Assembly: GCF_000425165.1 (NCBI RefSeq)
Contig: NZ_KE384321.1
Location: 130,235-194,234, forward strand
Direction: 5' to 3'
DNA from: Photobacterium halotolerans DSM 18316
GTDB lineage: Bacteria > Pseudomonadota > Gammaproteobacteria > Enterobacterales > Vibrionaceae
DNA length: 64,000 bases
Both the position numbers and the translations under genes were made by a program. Position 1 is the stretch's first letter. Every line of letters starts with the position of its first letter. The notes under the pieces are model-generated. The model made no database searches. It was not told where the DNA came from and saw nothing but the letters and a program-made list of their open reading frames with translations. Of this stretch, positions 55,363 through 64,000 are shown one piece after another.

Positions 55363-55390
55363 AAAAAAACCCCGTACCGACGGCACGGGG
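55363..55390 (-). terminator. Intrinsic terminator after satP
   Basis: Stem CCCCGT / ACGGGG with a nine-base loop; on the minus strand it ends in a run of seven T, 28 bases past the satP stop. Confidence 0.9.
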
Positions 55391-55417
55391 TAAGCAGTAA
55401 ATACAGAATTGAAAAAG

Positions 55418-56011
55418 TTATGCTGCAGCTTTCAGAGGCTCCACAGCAGCCACTTTACGCTCACCGATGGGCAGAACAGTACGGCCGAACTCATTGTTCA
55501 GTACCTGGGCCATCGCAAAGTAAATCGCACTCGCACCACAGATGATGCCTTCAAAGCCCGCAATGGTGCCAATCAGGGCGCTGCCAGTGAAATCACGTGC
55601 TGCCAGCAGGAAGAACAACACGGTTAAAGACGCAAAGACAAATTGTTTGGCGCGTGGGTAATTGAGTGAACCAACAAACATAAAGGCAGTAAAGACGCCC
55701 CACAGCAGCAGATACCATGCCATAAACTCTGCAGGTGCTGCAGGCAGCCCCATGTACGGCATCACAATCAGGCCAACCAGTGTCAGCCAGAACAGACCGT
55801 AAGAGGTGAAAGAGGTGGTACCGAATGTATCACCACGCTTAAAACACATCATGCCGACAAGGATTTGAGCCAGACCGCCATAAAAAATCCCCATAGCCAG
55901 AATCATAGAGTTCAATGGGAAAAAGCCTGCATTGTGGATGTTCAGCAAAATGGTGGTCATACCAAAGCCCATCAATCCCAAAGGTGCTGGATTTGCAAAA
56001 TTCGTAGACAT
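55418..56011 (-). CDS. satP: Acetate/succinate transporter SatP (YaaH family)
   Basis: Six-helix inner-membrane importer for acetate and succinate of the GPR1/FUN34/YaaH family, 197 residues (E. coli SatP 188). The family signature [23 protein letters not shown] is at the N-terminus; [35 protein letters not shown] is the second conserved block. A polar C-terminal tail ([15 protein letters not shown]) follows helix six. Monocistronic with its own terminator. Confidence 0.94.
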   Translation of the reverse strand: MSTNFANPAPLGLMGFGMTTILLNIHNAGFFPLNSMILAMGIFYGGLAQILVGMMCFKRGDTFGTTSFTSYGLFWLTLVGLIVMPYMGLPAAPAEFMAWYLLLWGVFTAFMFVGSLNYPRAKQFVFASLTVLFFLLAARDFTGSALIGTIAGFEGIICGASAIYFAMAQVLNNEFGRTVLPIGERKVAAVEPLKAAA

Positions 56012-56440
56012 TTTATTCCCCTACAGGAAAATTTAAATAAAAGTGGCATTAATTAAAATAATTGCGCAATCTAGCGCGGCGCGAATTCTAATCTATGTCC
56101 TGAGGGAAAACAATGTCTCAGCCGTACAAAAACCAACCATCAGACAAAAAAGCATAATTAACCAGAAAAAAGTAAACACAAAAAATATATCAAAATCCAT
56201 GAAAGATGTAACAAAATGCATCACAAGCCATCAAACCCCTGTAATTACGGCAACAAAAACAGCAAATTCATTATAAATTACACACTAATGAGGCAGCATA
56301 AATCCCTGCTTTTATGGCTTGCTACAGATAGCCAGGAAAAGAGACTCAGGGTGATATCAAACAATCAACGGGGAAATTGTGTACAAAAAACCGCTGCCAG
56401 GGCAGCGGTTTTTCTCACTGAATCAGCACACAACGTTTGG
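56012..56440. other. A-rich intergenic region between satP and a lipoprotein gene
   Basis: 429 bases. The first about 270 are unusually A-rich on the plus strand and must contain the satP promoter; open frames there (77 and 109 codons) have low-complexity Lys/Thr/Asn composition and no ribosome-binding site. The terminator of the lipoprotein gene occupies 56385-56413. I see no repeat or RNA motif that I can name. Confidence 0.6.
56385..56413. terminator. Terminator after the coiled-coil lipoprotein gene
   Basis: Stem AAAAACCGCTGCC / GGCAGCGGTTTTT with an AG loop; works on either strand, serving the minus-strand gene ending at 56441. Confidence 0.9.
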
Positions 56441-57658
56441 CTAACGGACGACGGCCGGCCCGGATTCAGCGCTATCATTCTGTGGCTCAATGAATGTGGC
56501 ACTGGTGTCTGGTGCTTCCCCACCCGACTCCGGCACAGACATTGAAGACGGTGCTTCAGCATCCGCAGACAGCTTAGACTGCAGCAAGCTTATCTGACGC
56601 TGCTGGCTCATAACCAATGCATTGAGATCGCGGATGTACTTGTCTTTATCTTTCAGCACCTCGTCTTCCGGTTGGTTACGGGCTATTGCCCCTTTGGAAT
56701 TGACACCTGCAATAATTAATCTGGCCTGCTCCTGAATGGGCTGATCACGCAAATCGTCTTCTTTTAACGCCTTGGAAATTCTCAGTAGTTTATTTTCAAA
56801 ATCCAGAATATAAGACTCATATTCATCTTTACTTAAATCGCGTAAGCGCTGCACTTCCAGCGAAATATGCTGAGCATGCGCAAGCTCAAACTGCACTGCA
56901 CTTGCCGCTTGCTGTATGGCATCAAAATCGCGGGGGGTACGATCTATTAGCGCCTTACCGGCTTCTATACTCAGTTCAATCTGCGCGTAGCTGTTTGGCG
57001 CATAATCCCTGACATCCTGACGGCGCAGCTCAATCATCATAGCTTCCAGCGGCGCAATGTAGATTTTTTTGATCGTCTTGACTTCCAGGCTGTGGCTGCG
57101 CGAAAGAAACTCATCCTGCTCCTCTCTCGCGTCACTCAACTCATCATCTTCTACCAAAGCAAACAAGCTGGCATACAGGCGATGCAAGCGTGTGTACTCA
57201 CTTCGGTAGTACTGCCTGGCATCCAGAGAATCCAGATATTGCATCTGAGTGATTGCCGGTGACAGAACATTATCGGCGACCTTCTGCAACTGCTTCAATT
57301 GATTAAAAGAAGCCTCAACCTGACCCAGTTCTAACTGTATCTGCTGCAAATACGTGGTAGAGGAAAACAAGGAGTAGCTTTTATAAGCCGTCGACGGCGT
57401 GGCGGTGATCTCTTGATAAATGTTTTCTGCATTTTCCCAGCTGGCTACCATGCGCTGATAAGTATCCGGAGAATAAATGGCCAGTGCGCTGGTTTGTTGC
57501 ATCGACTGCTGCCAGTGCCGGTAAGCAGACAATACCCGCTGAAATTCTCCCTGTTCAGAGATAGCAGTATCCGACTCACTCATTTCAGGTGTGCTTGAGC
57601 AAGCACCCAATAACACGGCAAAAAATACCATCAGGGCTGAAAGGCCCGTTCTTTTCAT
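56441..57658 (-). CDS. Predicted coiled-coil lipoprotein
   Basis: Lipoprotein of 405 residues with signal peptide MKRTGLSALMVFFAVLLGAC (lipobox LGAC). The mature part is almost wholly helical with long charged and Gln-rich stretches (YLQQIQLELGQVEASFNQLKQLQKVAD; FENKLLRISKALKEDDLRDQPIQEQARLIIAG; KDKYIRDLNALVMSQQRQISLLQSKLSADAE), consistent with coiled coils, and ends in a disordered Ser/Glu/Pro-rich tail of about 40 residues. I do not recognise a characterised family. It is monocistronic between satP and nfsA. Function unknown; an envelope structural role is only a guess. Confidence 0.8.
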   Translation of the reverse strand: MKRTGLSALMVFFAVLLGACSSTPEMSESDTAISEQGEFQRVLSAYRHWQQSMQQTSALAIYSPDTYQRMVASWENAENIYQEITATPSTAYKSYSLFSSTTYLQQIQLELGQVEASFNQLKQLQKVADNVLSPAITQMQYLDSLDARQYYRSEYTRLHRLYASLFALVEDDELSDAREEQDEFLSRSHSLEVKTIKKIYIAPLEAMMIELRRQDVRDYAPNSYAQIELSIEAGKALIDRTPRDFDAIQQAASAVQFELAHAQHISLEVQRLRDLSKDEYESYILDFENKLLRISKALKEDDLRDQPIQEQARLIIAGVNSKGAIARNQPEDEVLKDKDKYIRDLNALVMSQQRQISLLQSKLSADAEAPSSMSVPESGGEAPDTSATFIEPQNDSAESGPAVVR

Positions 57659-57879
57659 AAAAAATTCCGTAATAATTTGATTTTACAGTCAATCCACTCA
57701 CAAATATGGAAAGCTATGTCTGTAAAGCGGCAGAAGTCCTACCAGTATGAAATAACAACCCCCTTTCTGCATCAGCATGATAATTGGCCACTTTCTTCGT
57801 CAATTACAAGCAGAAAGTGACCATTTATACAAATCGGCAAGACAAAAATGAGTGAATACTCAAATAGTTTAACTGATGC

Positions 57880-58605
57880 CTACCGGGTACTAAAGCCTTT
57901 GCTGGTAAGGAAATCCTTCATGAATGGCCGGGCTTCTTTAGTTAAGGTCGCGGTAATCTGTTCAGACCAACTCATATCTTTATTTCCGCCAGTGCGCGAC
58001 TGGTAATACTGGCGCACTTTTTCGTCGTATTCTTCCAGCTGATGGCGATCCAACTCCTGCTGATAACTGTTTTGGTGAATCACCAAGGACTGCGGCAGGC
58101 GCGGCTTAGATTCAGGATTTTGATCCGGATAGCCCAGGCACAGGCCAAAAACGGGCATGACATGCTTAGGCATATCAAGCAATGCAGCCACCTCTGCCGG
58201 ATTATTTCTGATCCCGCCAATATAGACCCCACCCAACCCCAAAGATTCAGCCGCTAACAAACAATTTTGTGCCATGAGCGCAGCATCGACGGCACCAATC
58301 AGCGTCTGCTCAGTAAAACCAAGCTGTGCTTCAGGATGAATTTGCAAATGGCGGTGGAAATCCACACAGAACACTAAAAACTCTGCCGCTGAAGCCACAT
58401 AAGGTTGATCACCAGCCAGATGGGCCAACTGAGTGCGTTTGTCTGTATCAACCACCCGTATCACGCTCACGCATTGGATAAAGCTGGAAGACGAGGCTGC
58501 AATTGCACAGTCAAGCAGGGTCGAGAGTACATCCGCCTGAATAGGCTCAGAGGTAAAGCGTCGTATAGAACGGTGTGCCAGTATCGTATCAATTGTCTGA
58601 TTCAT
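57880..58605 (-). CDS. nfsA: Oxygen-insensitive NADPH nitroreductase NfsA
   Basis: FMN enzyme reducing nitroaromatics, quinones and chromate with NADPH, 241 residues (E. coli 240). Start at the ATG at 58605 (MNQTIDTILAHRSIRRFTSEPI) preceded by GAAGAGA; four more codons upstream are possible. HRSIRRFT and AASSSSFIQCVSVIRV bind FMN; ESLGLGGVYIGGIRNNPAEV, GLCLGYPDQNPESKPRLPQSLVIHQNSYQ are NfsA-specific. In E. coli nfsA lies near grxA, as it does here, but a porin gene is inserted. Confidence 0.94.
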   Translation of the reverse strand: MNQTIDTILAHRSIRRFTSEPIQADVLSTLLDCAIAASSSSFIQCVSVIRVVDTDKRTQLAHLAGDQPYVASAAEFLVFCVDFHRHLQIHPEAQLGFTEQTLIGAVDAALMAQNCLLAAESLGLGGVYIGGIRNNPAEVAALLDMPKHVMPVFGLCLGYPDQNPESKPRLPQSLVIHQNSYQQELDRHQLEEYDEKVRQYYQSRTGGNKDMSWSEQITATLTKEARPFMKDFLTSKGFSTR

Positions 58606-58889
58606 TATTCTCTTCATCCTGCTGTTCAGCTTGAAAACACCATTATTCGCTTGCCAATAACAAAGATTATCCGGGGCAATTTATGCACTCTATCATAAAC
58701 AACCAGATGATCCAGATTGCACACTATGACTGGCCGGCAAGCGTGAAAAAGGAGTAATTCATTGATAAATAATGTTTCGTTTTCATCAAAGTGACTTTTG
58801 AACAACATTTTTTTGTCATATTCACCTTCTATCCTGCAGCCCATCAAAACAGCAATGAAGCACTTGATACCTACTTAGGGGAAAAAGAA

Positions 58890-59870
58890 ATGAAAAAAAC
58901 TGTTTTAGCATCGGCACTGATTACTGCTTTTGTTTCTGGCTCAGCTGCTGCTGCAAACGTTTATGACAAGGATGGGGCAACCGTTGACTTATATGGCCGC
59001 GCAGTCGGTATGTACTACAGCTCGGATGATAACAGCGAAAAAGGCGATCAAAGCTACTTCCGCTTTGGTGCCAAAGCGAAGTCTGAGATAAACAGCAACC
59101 TGTACGGTGTCGGCGTATACGAAACCGAAGTGAACGCCTCTTCTAAAGACGAAGGTCTTGAAACACGTAAAGCTTATGCCGGTCTGGGCGGTAACTTCGG
59201 TGAAGCCACCTACGGTCGTCAGGAAGGGTCATTTACCCTGATTTCTGATTACACAGATACCCTGGAAGAGTTCGGTGCCGATGCCAGTGGTACAGGTACC
59301 GACCGTTTCGGTACAGGTAAAACCAGTTCAGTGCTGAAATATGCCGGTGAGTTCAGCGGCCTGACTGTTGAAGCAAGCTACCAGTTGGACAACAACGCCG
59401 TCGAGCAAGTTGATGGCGACACATCAACCTCTTACGGTATTGCCGCTTCTTATGCACTGCCTGTGGGCGTGAACTTTGGTGCCGGTTATAACTCAGGTGA
59501 AGGCCTGGATGGCACTGATGATGCAGAAGTGACTGCACTGTCTGTTGCCTACGATGCCAACAACATCTATGCCGCTTTGCTGTACAGCATGGGTGAAAAC
59601 TGGAAAGACAAATCGGGCGCAGAAACCGGCACTGACTACGACGGCTACGAAGCTGTTGTGGGCTACAATTTTGGTAATGGCTTCTCTGCCCAGGCTGTCT
59701 ACAACTATCTGGAAGCCGATACAGGCACCACATCAGATGTTGAAGACTATTTTGTGCTTGGCGCCTACTACAAGTTCAATAAAAACCTGCGTACCTACGC
59801 TGAGTACAAAGCCGATCAAATCGACGGCAACGAAGACGTTCTGGCGATGGCTATCCGCTACGACTTCTAA
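58890..59870 (+). CDS. General porin (OmpC/OmpU type)
   Basis: Outer-membrane trimeric porin, 326 residues. Start at ATG 58890 after GGGGAAAAAGAA; signal peptide MKKTVLASALITAFVSGSAAA then ANVYDKDGATVDLYGRAVGMYY, the classic first strand. Sixteen-strand-like alternation, an acidic loop 3 region (TLEEFGADASGTGTDRFGTGKTSSVLKYAG) and a terminal strand ending AMAIRYDF, with the C-terminal Phe needed for BAM assembly. The frame open upstream to 58791 is not coding. It is of the Vibrio OmpU-like class by composition, but exact orthology is unclear. Monocistronic and divergent from nfsA. Confidence 0.92.
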   Translation: MKKTVLASALITAFVSGSAAAANVYDKDGATVDLYGRAVGMYYSSDDNSEKGDQSYFRFGAKAKSEINSNLYGVGVYETEVNASSKDEGLETRKAYAGLGGNFGEATYGRQEGSFTLISDYTDTLEEFGADASGTGTDRFGTGKTSSVLKYAGEFSGLTVEASYQLDNNAVEQVDGDTSTSYGIAASYALPVGVNFGAGYNSGEGLDGTDDAEVTALSVAYDANNIYAALLYSMGENWKDKSGAETGTDYDGYEAVVGYNFGNGFSAQAVYNYLEADTGTTSDVEDYFVLGAYYKFNKNLRTYAEYKADQIDGNEDVLAMAIRYDF

Positions 59871-59891
59871 ATTCTTGCTCCACTGCCATCC

Positions 59892-59920
59892 AAAGCCAGG
59901 CCTGTCCAGCCTGGCTTTTT
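59892..59920 (+). terminator. Intrinsic terminator after the porin gene
   Basis: Stem AAAGCCAGGC / GCCTGGCTTT with a seven-base loop CTGTCCA and a T-run. Confidence 0.92.
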
Positions 59921-60068
59921 CATTGCATCCGCCTCAGACATAACAGGTTTGCCGCTGATGTAAATAGCGCTAACCATCGAAATTTTCTATTGATGCTACT
60001 GATAATTCCGACTTTCACCGCCGACAGACTCACGTTATAGTAGCCCCACAAGACAAAGGAGAAGCTCT

Positions 60069-60332
60069 ATGTTCGTAGTAATTTTTGGTCGCCCTGGCTG
60101 CCCTTTCTGTGTTCGTGCAAAAGACTTGGCTGACAAGCTGAAAGAAGAACGTGATGATTTCAACTATCGTTACGTGGATATTCACGCAGAAGGCATTTCC
60201 AAGGCTGATCTGGAAAAAACCGTGGGCAAGCCCGTTGAAACGGTCCCACAAATCTTCGTTGATCAACAGCATATCGGTGGCTGCACAGACTTCGAAGCCT
60301 ACGCAAAAGACAACCTTGGACTGTTTCAATAA
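60069..60332 (+). CDS. grxA: Glutaredoxin 1 (GrxA)
   Basis: Glutathione-dependent thiol oxidoreductase of 87 residues (E. coli GrxA 85). Dithiol active site GCPFC at residues 10-14 (Cys11, Cys14); the glutathione-binding TVPQIFVDQQHIGGCTDFEAY is intact. A GrxA-type feature is DFNYRYVDIHAEGISKADLEKTVGKP. Strong AAAGGAGAAG ribosome-binding site. A terminator separates it from ybjL, which follows on the same strand; ybjL and grxA are also neighbours in E. coli. Confidence 0.96.
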   Translation: MFVVIFGRPGCPFCVRAKDLADKLKEERDDFNYRYVDIHAEGISKADLEKTVGKPVETVPQIFVDQQHIGGCTDFEAYAKDNLGLFQ

Positions 60333-60366
60333 TCACAGTTCAATTGCGCAAATGTGACTCGTTGAC

Positions 60367-60394
60367 AAAAAGGCTGTTTAATCAGCCTTTTTTT
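60367..60394 (+). terminator. Intrinsic terminator after grxA
   Basis: Stem AAAAAGGCTG / CAGCCTTTTT with a six-base loop and seven T. Confidence 0.9.
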
Positions 60395-60494
60395 GTGTCG
60401 CGCACCTCGAATATCGGTATCGCACAGCAGTAGATTAAGATAAAATTCCGCCTCATACCTTTAGTATATTGCGCTGACTTCGGAAAAATTTGTT

Positions 60495-62177
60495 GTGAAC
60501 ATCGACGTTGCTGACCTGCTTCGCCAGAATGATATTCTGCTCCTCTTTGTAGTTCTCGCTGTGGGTCTTACGGTCGGAAAACTTCGTATCGCCAAGTTGC
60601 AGATTGGTAATTCCATTGGCGTACTCCTGACTGCTCTTATCTTCGGTAACGCCGGTTTTACCTTTGATGCGGAAGCCCTCAATATTGGCTTCATGCTATT
60701 CATCTTCTGTGTGGGCATTCAGGCCGGGCCAAACTTCTTCGGAATTTTTTTCCGGGACGGTAAGCATTATTTACTGCTGGCTTTAGTAGTGCTGCTATCG
60801 GCCATCACTATCACACTGACCATGTCGCACTACCTCAATCTGGATCTGGGTCTGGCGACCGGCCTCATGGCTGGTTCGCTTACCGCTACCCCGGTTCTGG
60901 TCGGTGCCAAAGATGCATTGAGTGGCGGCTTATCCAACCTCTCAGATCCCCTGATTGTTCAGGACCTGATTGACAGCCTGAGTGTCGGATATGCCATGTC
61001 TTACCTGATTGGCCTGATCAGCCTGATACTGCTGGCCAAGCTGATGCCCAAGCTGCAAAAGCAAGATCTTGCTGAATCCTCGCAGCAGATTGCAAAAGAG
61101 CGTGGAATAGGCAGCGTTTCACAACGCAAAGTCTACTTACCTATCATACGTGCCTACCGTGTCGGACCAGAGCTGATTGACTGGATCGATGGCCGCAACC
61201 TGCGTGAACTGGGCATCTATCGCCAGACGGGCTGCTACATTGAGCGTATCCGGCGCCATGGTATTCTTGCCAGCCCGGATGGTGATGCCATCCTGCAGGA
61301 AGGCGACGAGATTGCCTTAGTGGGTTACCCGGACAGCCACGCGCGTCTTGATCCCAGCTTCCGCAACGGAAAAGAAGTGTTTGACCGTGATTTACTCGAC
61401 CTGCGCATTGTAGAAGAAGAGATCGTGGTCAAGAACGACAACATTGCCGGTAAGCGCTTATCCGAGCTGAACCTGGCGGAATACGGCTGCTTCCTCAACC
61501 GTGTAGTCCGTGCGCAGATTGAAATGCCGATGGACCACAGTACCCTGCTCAATAAAGGTGACATCCTCCAGGTCAGCGGTGAGAAAAGCCGGGTACTGGG
61601 GCTGGCCGAGCGCATTGGCTTTATCTCTATCCACAGTCAGATTGCTGATCTTCTGGCCTTTTGCTGCTTCTTTATTATGGGGCTGCTGTTCGGCTCCATT
61701 ACCATGACCTTCGGCCAGATCACCTTTGGTCTGGGTAATGCCGCGGGTCTGTTGCTCGCCGGGATTTCCCTGGGTTTCCTGCGGGCCAATCACCCGACGT
61801 TCGGCTATGTTCCTCAGGGCGCACTCAATATGGCCAAGGATCTCGGTTTGATGGTGTTTATGGTCGGTATTGGCCTGAGTGCCGGTTCTAACCTGTTTGA
61901 ATCGATTACGCAAATTGGTCCGAGCGTCTTTTTAGTCAGCATGATGGTGAGCGTGATTCCCGTGATGCTCGCCTACCTTTTCGGCGCTTACGTACTGGAT
62001 ATGAACCGCGCACTGCTGTTTGGTGCCATTATCGGCGCTCGTACCTGCGCCCCGGCGATGGACATGATCAATGAGCATGCCCGCAGTACTATTCCGGCTC
62101 TGGGCTATGCGGGCACCTACGCCATCGCTAACGTTCTGCTCACAATAGCAGGTACGCTGATTATTATTCTCAGCTAG
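60495..62177 (+). CDS. ybjL: AspT/YidE-type transporter YbjL
   Basis: Inner-membrane protein of 560 residues (E. coli YbjL 561) of the aspartate:alanine antiporter family. Two hydrophobic halves of about five helices (residues 10-190 and 380-555) flank two cytoplasmic TrkA-C (RCK-C) domains, the first around [46 protein letters not shown] and the second around [43 protein letters not shown] and [18 protein letters not shown] are the pore-type repeats. Start is GTG (MNIDVADLL), matching MNINVAELL in E. coli. The substrate is unknown, possibly a dicarboxylate or amino acid. Confidence 0.93.
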   Translation: MNIDVADLLRQNDILLLFVVLAVGLTVGKLRIAKLQIGNSIGVLLTALIFGNAGFTFDAEALNIGFMLFIFCVGIQAGPNFFGIFFRDGKHYLLLALVVLLSAITITLTMSHYLNLDLGLATGLMAGSLTATPVLVGAKDALSGGLSNLSDPLIVQDLIDSLSVGYAMSYLIGLISLILLAKLMPKLQKQDLAESSQQIAKERGIGSVSQRKVYLPIIRAYRVGPELIDWIDGRNLRELGIYRQTGCYIERIRRHGILASPDGDAILQEGDEIALVGYPDSHARLDPSFRNGKEVFDRDLLDLRIVEEEIVVKNDNIAGKRLSELNLAEYGCFLNRVVRAQIEMPMDHSTLLNKGDILQVSGEKSRVLGLAERIGFISIHSQIADLLAFCCFFIMGLLFGSITMTFGQITFGLGNAAGLLLAGISLGFLRANHPTFGYVPQGALNMAKDLGLMVFMVGIGLSAGSNLFESITQIGPSVFLVSMMVSVIPVMLAYLFGAYVLDMNRALLFGAIIGARTCAPAMDMINEHARSTIPALGYAGTYAIANVLLTIAGTLIIILS

Positions 62178-62189
62178 CACCTCCCCACA

Positions 62190-62221
62190 CGGCTGACACT
62201 GGCATTTGGCAGAGTCAGCCG
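62190..62221 (+). terminator. Hairpin after ybjL
   Basis: Stem CGGCTGAC / GTCAGCCG with a 16-base loop, followed by TTATT. Moderate terminator. Confidence 0.55.
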
Positions 62222-62240
62222 TTATTCAGATGATAGGTGG

Positions 62241-62246
62241 TATAAT
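62241..62246 (+). promoter_or_regulatory. -10 box of the phoPQ promoter
   Basis: A perfect TATAAT about 105 bases before phoP. No recognisable -35 at 16-18 bases upstream, which would fit an activator-dependent promoter such as autoregulation by the response regulator; no clear PhoP box was found. Confidence 0.45.
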
Positions 62247-62350
62247 CTCTCACAATTAACCGGTGAAAATTGTACCCGCCAGCCCCCTTTGCTATAAAGC
62301 GTGCTTTCTGGTATTCGCAACTCTATTCCACAGTTTCAGGTAACTTTATT

Positions 62351-63028
62351 ATGATGCGCATCCTGATAGTCGAAGACGATCCGATCCTGTGCCACCATCT
62401 GAAAACTCAGCTCAGTGAGCTGGGTAATCAAGTTCAGTGTGCCAATACGGCCGAAGAAGGCCTGTTTTATGCTGATAACTACCCCAATGATGTCGCTATC
62501 GTCGATATAGGTCTGCCCGACCGTGACGGTATCAGTCTGATTCGTGAAATCCGTGATAAAGGCTTACGACTGCCGATCCTGATCCTGACAGCACGCTCTA
62601 ACTGGCAGGATAAAGTCACGGGACTGGAAGCCGGTGCCGATGATTATCTGGTGAAACCTTTCCAGAGAGAAGAGCTGGTTGCCCGGCTGAGTGCGCTGGT
62701 CCGGCGCAGTGCAGGATTCATCAAACCCGAGATGACCGCCGGAGAAATCCGTGTCGACCTGCTGGCGAAACAGGTTTTTGTCAGCGAAAGCCTGCTTGAC
62801 CTCACCGCTTTTGAGTACGAACTGCTGGAATACCTGATGCGCCACAGCCGCCAGGTGGTTTCCAAGCAGCGACTGCTGGACGTGTTGTATGAAGATCAGG
62901 AAGGCGATCCTAATACCATCGAAGTCATGATCAGCCGTCTGCGCAAAAAAATCAGCCAGACCGGACAGGACAACCCCATTTCGACCATTCGCGGTCAGGG
63001 ATACATCTTCGAGCTTACCGCGCAATGA
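62351..63028 (+). CDS. phoP: PhoP-like response regulator
   Basis: OmpR-family response regulator of 225 residues. Start chosen at the ATG at 62351, nine bases after AGGT (MMRILIVEDDP); the frame upstream to 62270 is not supported. Receiver domain with acidic pocket EDD, phosphoacceptor Asp52 in VAIVDIGLPDRDG, Thr in LILTARSNWQDKV and Lys in DDYLVKPF. C-terminal winged helix LTAFEYELLEYLMRHSRQVVSKQRLLDVLYED, ending TIRGQGYIFEL. Closest in memory to enterobacterial PhoP, especially around SNWQDKV. It overlaps phoQ by four bases (ATGA). Confidence 0.88.
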   Translation: MMRILIVEDDPILCHHLKTQLSELGNQVQCANTAEEGLFYADNYPNDVAIVDIGLPDRDGISLIREIRDKGLRLPILILTARSNWQDKVTGLEAGADDYLVKPFQREELVARLSALVRRSAGFIKPEMTAGEIRVDLLAKQVFVSESLLDLTAFEYELLEYLMRHSRQVVSKQRLLDVLYEDQEGDPNTIEVMISRLRKKISQTGQDNPISTIRGQGYIFELTAQ

Positions 63029-64000
63029 ATCTGGCTATTCTCCCGCGGTTGCGCCATCGGGTAATGATCACATCCATTGCGATCATTGCCCTGATTACAT
63101 CGGCCCTGGCCTGGGTGATCAATGAGCTCTACAGCCAGAGTTACATGGCTGCCTATTCAACCGATCTTGTTGCACAAATGCCTTTGGTCGTTGCCCAGCT
63201 TAACCGGGCAGGATTGATCAAAGACGTTGATAAGTGGATTGACTCTTTGGATCCATCCGCGACGGATTACATGTCGGTACTTTGTGATCGCAATGATAAT
63301 ACAATGTGGTTGTCAGATGAGGCCAAAGCCGCGGGACTGATCAGTATTTGCAGCAGCCTGCCGGATGCGATGCAAACCCCCACCCTGGTCAAGGCTGATA
63401 ACACAAAGAGTTATATCGCTTACGATATCAGCCGTGACCGCGAGAATGGCAATGCTTACCAGCTGGTTGTCCTGCGCTCAGGCACAGCCTATGAACAGTC
63501 TCTGAGCCGGCTTCACAACCGGACCGCCCTCTATCTCGGCTTGTTTGTATTGATCGCCGTTGCCTTTCTCATCGCCGCATTTCACTGGAGCTTTCAGCCG
63601 TTGCGAAAACTGGCGACTCAGCTCAATCAGGTCACGGACGCCAAACGCGAGCAACTGGACAGTGATTTTCCTACCGAGTTGCAAGACGTGACACAGTCAC
63701 TTAATCGTCTCATCCGGATCAGTAATGACAAGACCGCCCGCTACCGCCACGCGATGGACGATCTGGCGCATAGCCTGAAAACCCGCCTGGCTGCCGCCAA
63801 TGCCTTGCTGGATGATCATTCCCTGCCCCGCTGCGATCTCAATCAGCGTATGCTGGAACAAATCAGTCAGATGGACGATCTGGTTCAGTATCAGTTAAAG
63901 CGCGCTTTGATGGGACAACAAGGTCTGCAGAAAGATAAAACCCTGCTCAACCCTGTCGTGGAAAGCTTTGAGCGGATGCTGAAGAAGATTTACAACACCA
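63025..64000 (+). CDS. phoQ: PhoQ-like sensor histidine kinase (N-terminal part)
   Basis: Inner-membrane sensor kinase, 325 residues visible; the ATPase domain is beyond the window end. I translated it directly. TM1 about 13-32, a periplasmic domain of about 135 residues, TM2 about 168-188, then a HAMP-like segment and the phosphoacceptor helix AMDDLAHSLKTRLAAANALL with His249. The usual Pro after the HxxxT segment (HSLKTP in E. coli PhoQ) is Arg here. The periplasmic domain has two Cys (87 and 109) and fewer acidic clusters than E. coli PhoQ, so the stimulus may differ. Translationally coupled to phoP. Confidence 0.85.
   Translation, partial: MNLAILPRLRHRVMITSIAIIALITSALAWVINELYSQSYMAAYSTDLVAQMPLVVAQLNRAGLIKDVDKWIDSLDPSATDYMSVLCDRNDNTMWLSDEAKAAGLISICSSLPDAMQTPTLVKADNTKSYIAYDISRDRENGNAYQLVVLRSGTAYEQSLSRLHNRTALYLGLFVLIAVAFLIAAFHWSFQPLRKLATQLNQVTDAKREQLDSDFPTELQDVTQSLNRLIRISNDKTARYRHAMDDLAHSLKTRLAAANALLDDHSLPRCDLNQRMLEQISQMDDLVQYQLKRALMGQQGLQKDKTLLNPVVESFERMLKKIYNT

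Noticed and set aside
56043-56545. Two small plus-strand open frames after satP (77 and 109 codons)
   Set aside because: Low-complexity composition, no ribosome-binding site, and the second runs through a terminator and into the antisense of the lipoprotein gene.
1-64000. CRISPR array, tRNA or rRNA genes, prophage, integron attC sites, riboswitches
   Set aside because: I looked for regular repeats with spacers, tRNA-like ends, integrases and known leader motifs and found none I could support.

Overview
The window is a stretch of a gammaproteobacterial chromosome, most likely from the Vibrionaceae. A moderate-GC, Photobacterium- or Grimontia-like genome is my best guess, but genus cannot be fixed by reading alone. 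The evidence is gene content and order. There is a mukF-cmoM-elyC / kdsB-ycaR-lpxK-msbA-comEC cluster as in E. coli, a Vibrio-type PilZ-mfd-csiV cluster, two-adaptor RND pump genes like V. cholerae vexIJK, a class I fumarase, and pabB-nudL-sdaC-sdaA. Nearly all of the sequence is ordinary core chromosome. I saw no rRNA, tRNA, CRISPR array, prophage or complete insertion sequence.

Layout. 0-2.5 kb: chromosome condensation (mukF, cut by the window edge), tRNA wobble modification (cmoM) and envelope biogenesis (elyC). 2.7-7.8 kb: a cystine transporter and a divergent sigma-54 activator / aldehyde dehydrogenase pair, which interrupt the usual elyC-kdsB neighbourhood. 7.9-14.6 kb: LPS synthesis and export (kdsB, ycaR, lpxK, msbA), the DNA-uptake channel comEC, and a divergent DUF2062 protein. 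14.8-17.9 kb: lolCDE lipoprotein sorting. 18.1-24.1 kb: a PilZ-like protein, mfd, csiV, a GNAT acetyltransferase and a membrane-anchored FKBP. 24.3-31 kb, all on the minus strand: hinT, a COG3014 lipoprotein, ycfL, lpoB, thiK, a DUF6279-type lipoprotein, ycfP and ndh. This block is rich in outer-membrane lipoproteins and is tied to peptidoglycan synthesis.

31.3-37.1 kb is the accessory-looking part. It holds a chemoreceptor, a methyltransferase, a Cys-cluster protein, a REP-associated (Y1/HUH) transposase and an AAA ATPase. The transposase gene is preceded by a LexA-like box. It is flanked by short repeats of the form GTGYCTGTCCTT, inverted on its two sides. This self-contained element is the most interesting structure in the window.

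37.2-40.2 kb: a three-gene HcnABC-like flavin/[2Fe-2S] dehydrogenase operon of unknown substrate. 40.5-48.2 kb: pyrC with a PurR box, a CPA1 antiporter, and an RND efflux operon. 48.4-55.2 kb: fumarase, p-aminobenzoate synthesis (pabB), nudL, serine uptake (sdaC) and serine deamination (sdaA). 55.4-62.2 kb: acetate transporter satP, a coiled-coil lipoprotein, nitroreductase nfsA, a general porin, grxA and the ybjL transporter. 62.4-64 kb: a PhoP/PhoQ-type two-component system, with phoQ cut by the window end.

Coordinates use start codons chosen from Shine-Dalgarno position, signal peptides and remembered family length. Several differ from the longest possible reading frame, and the reasons are given in each entry. 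Family assignments rest on recalled homologues and visible motifs; no database search was possible.
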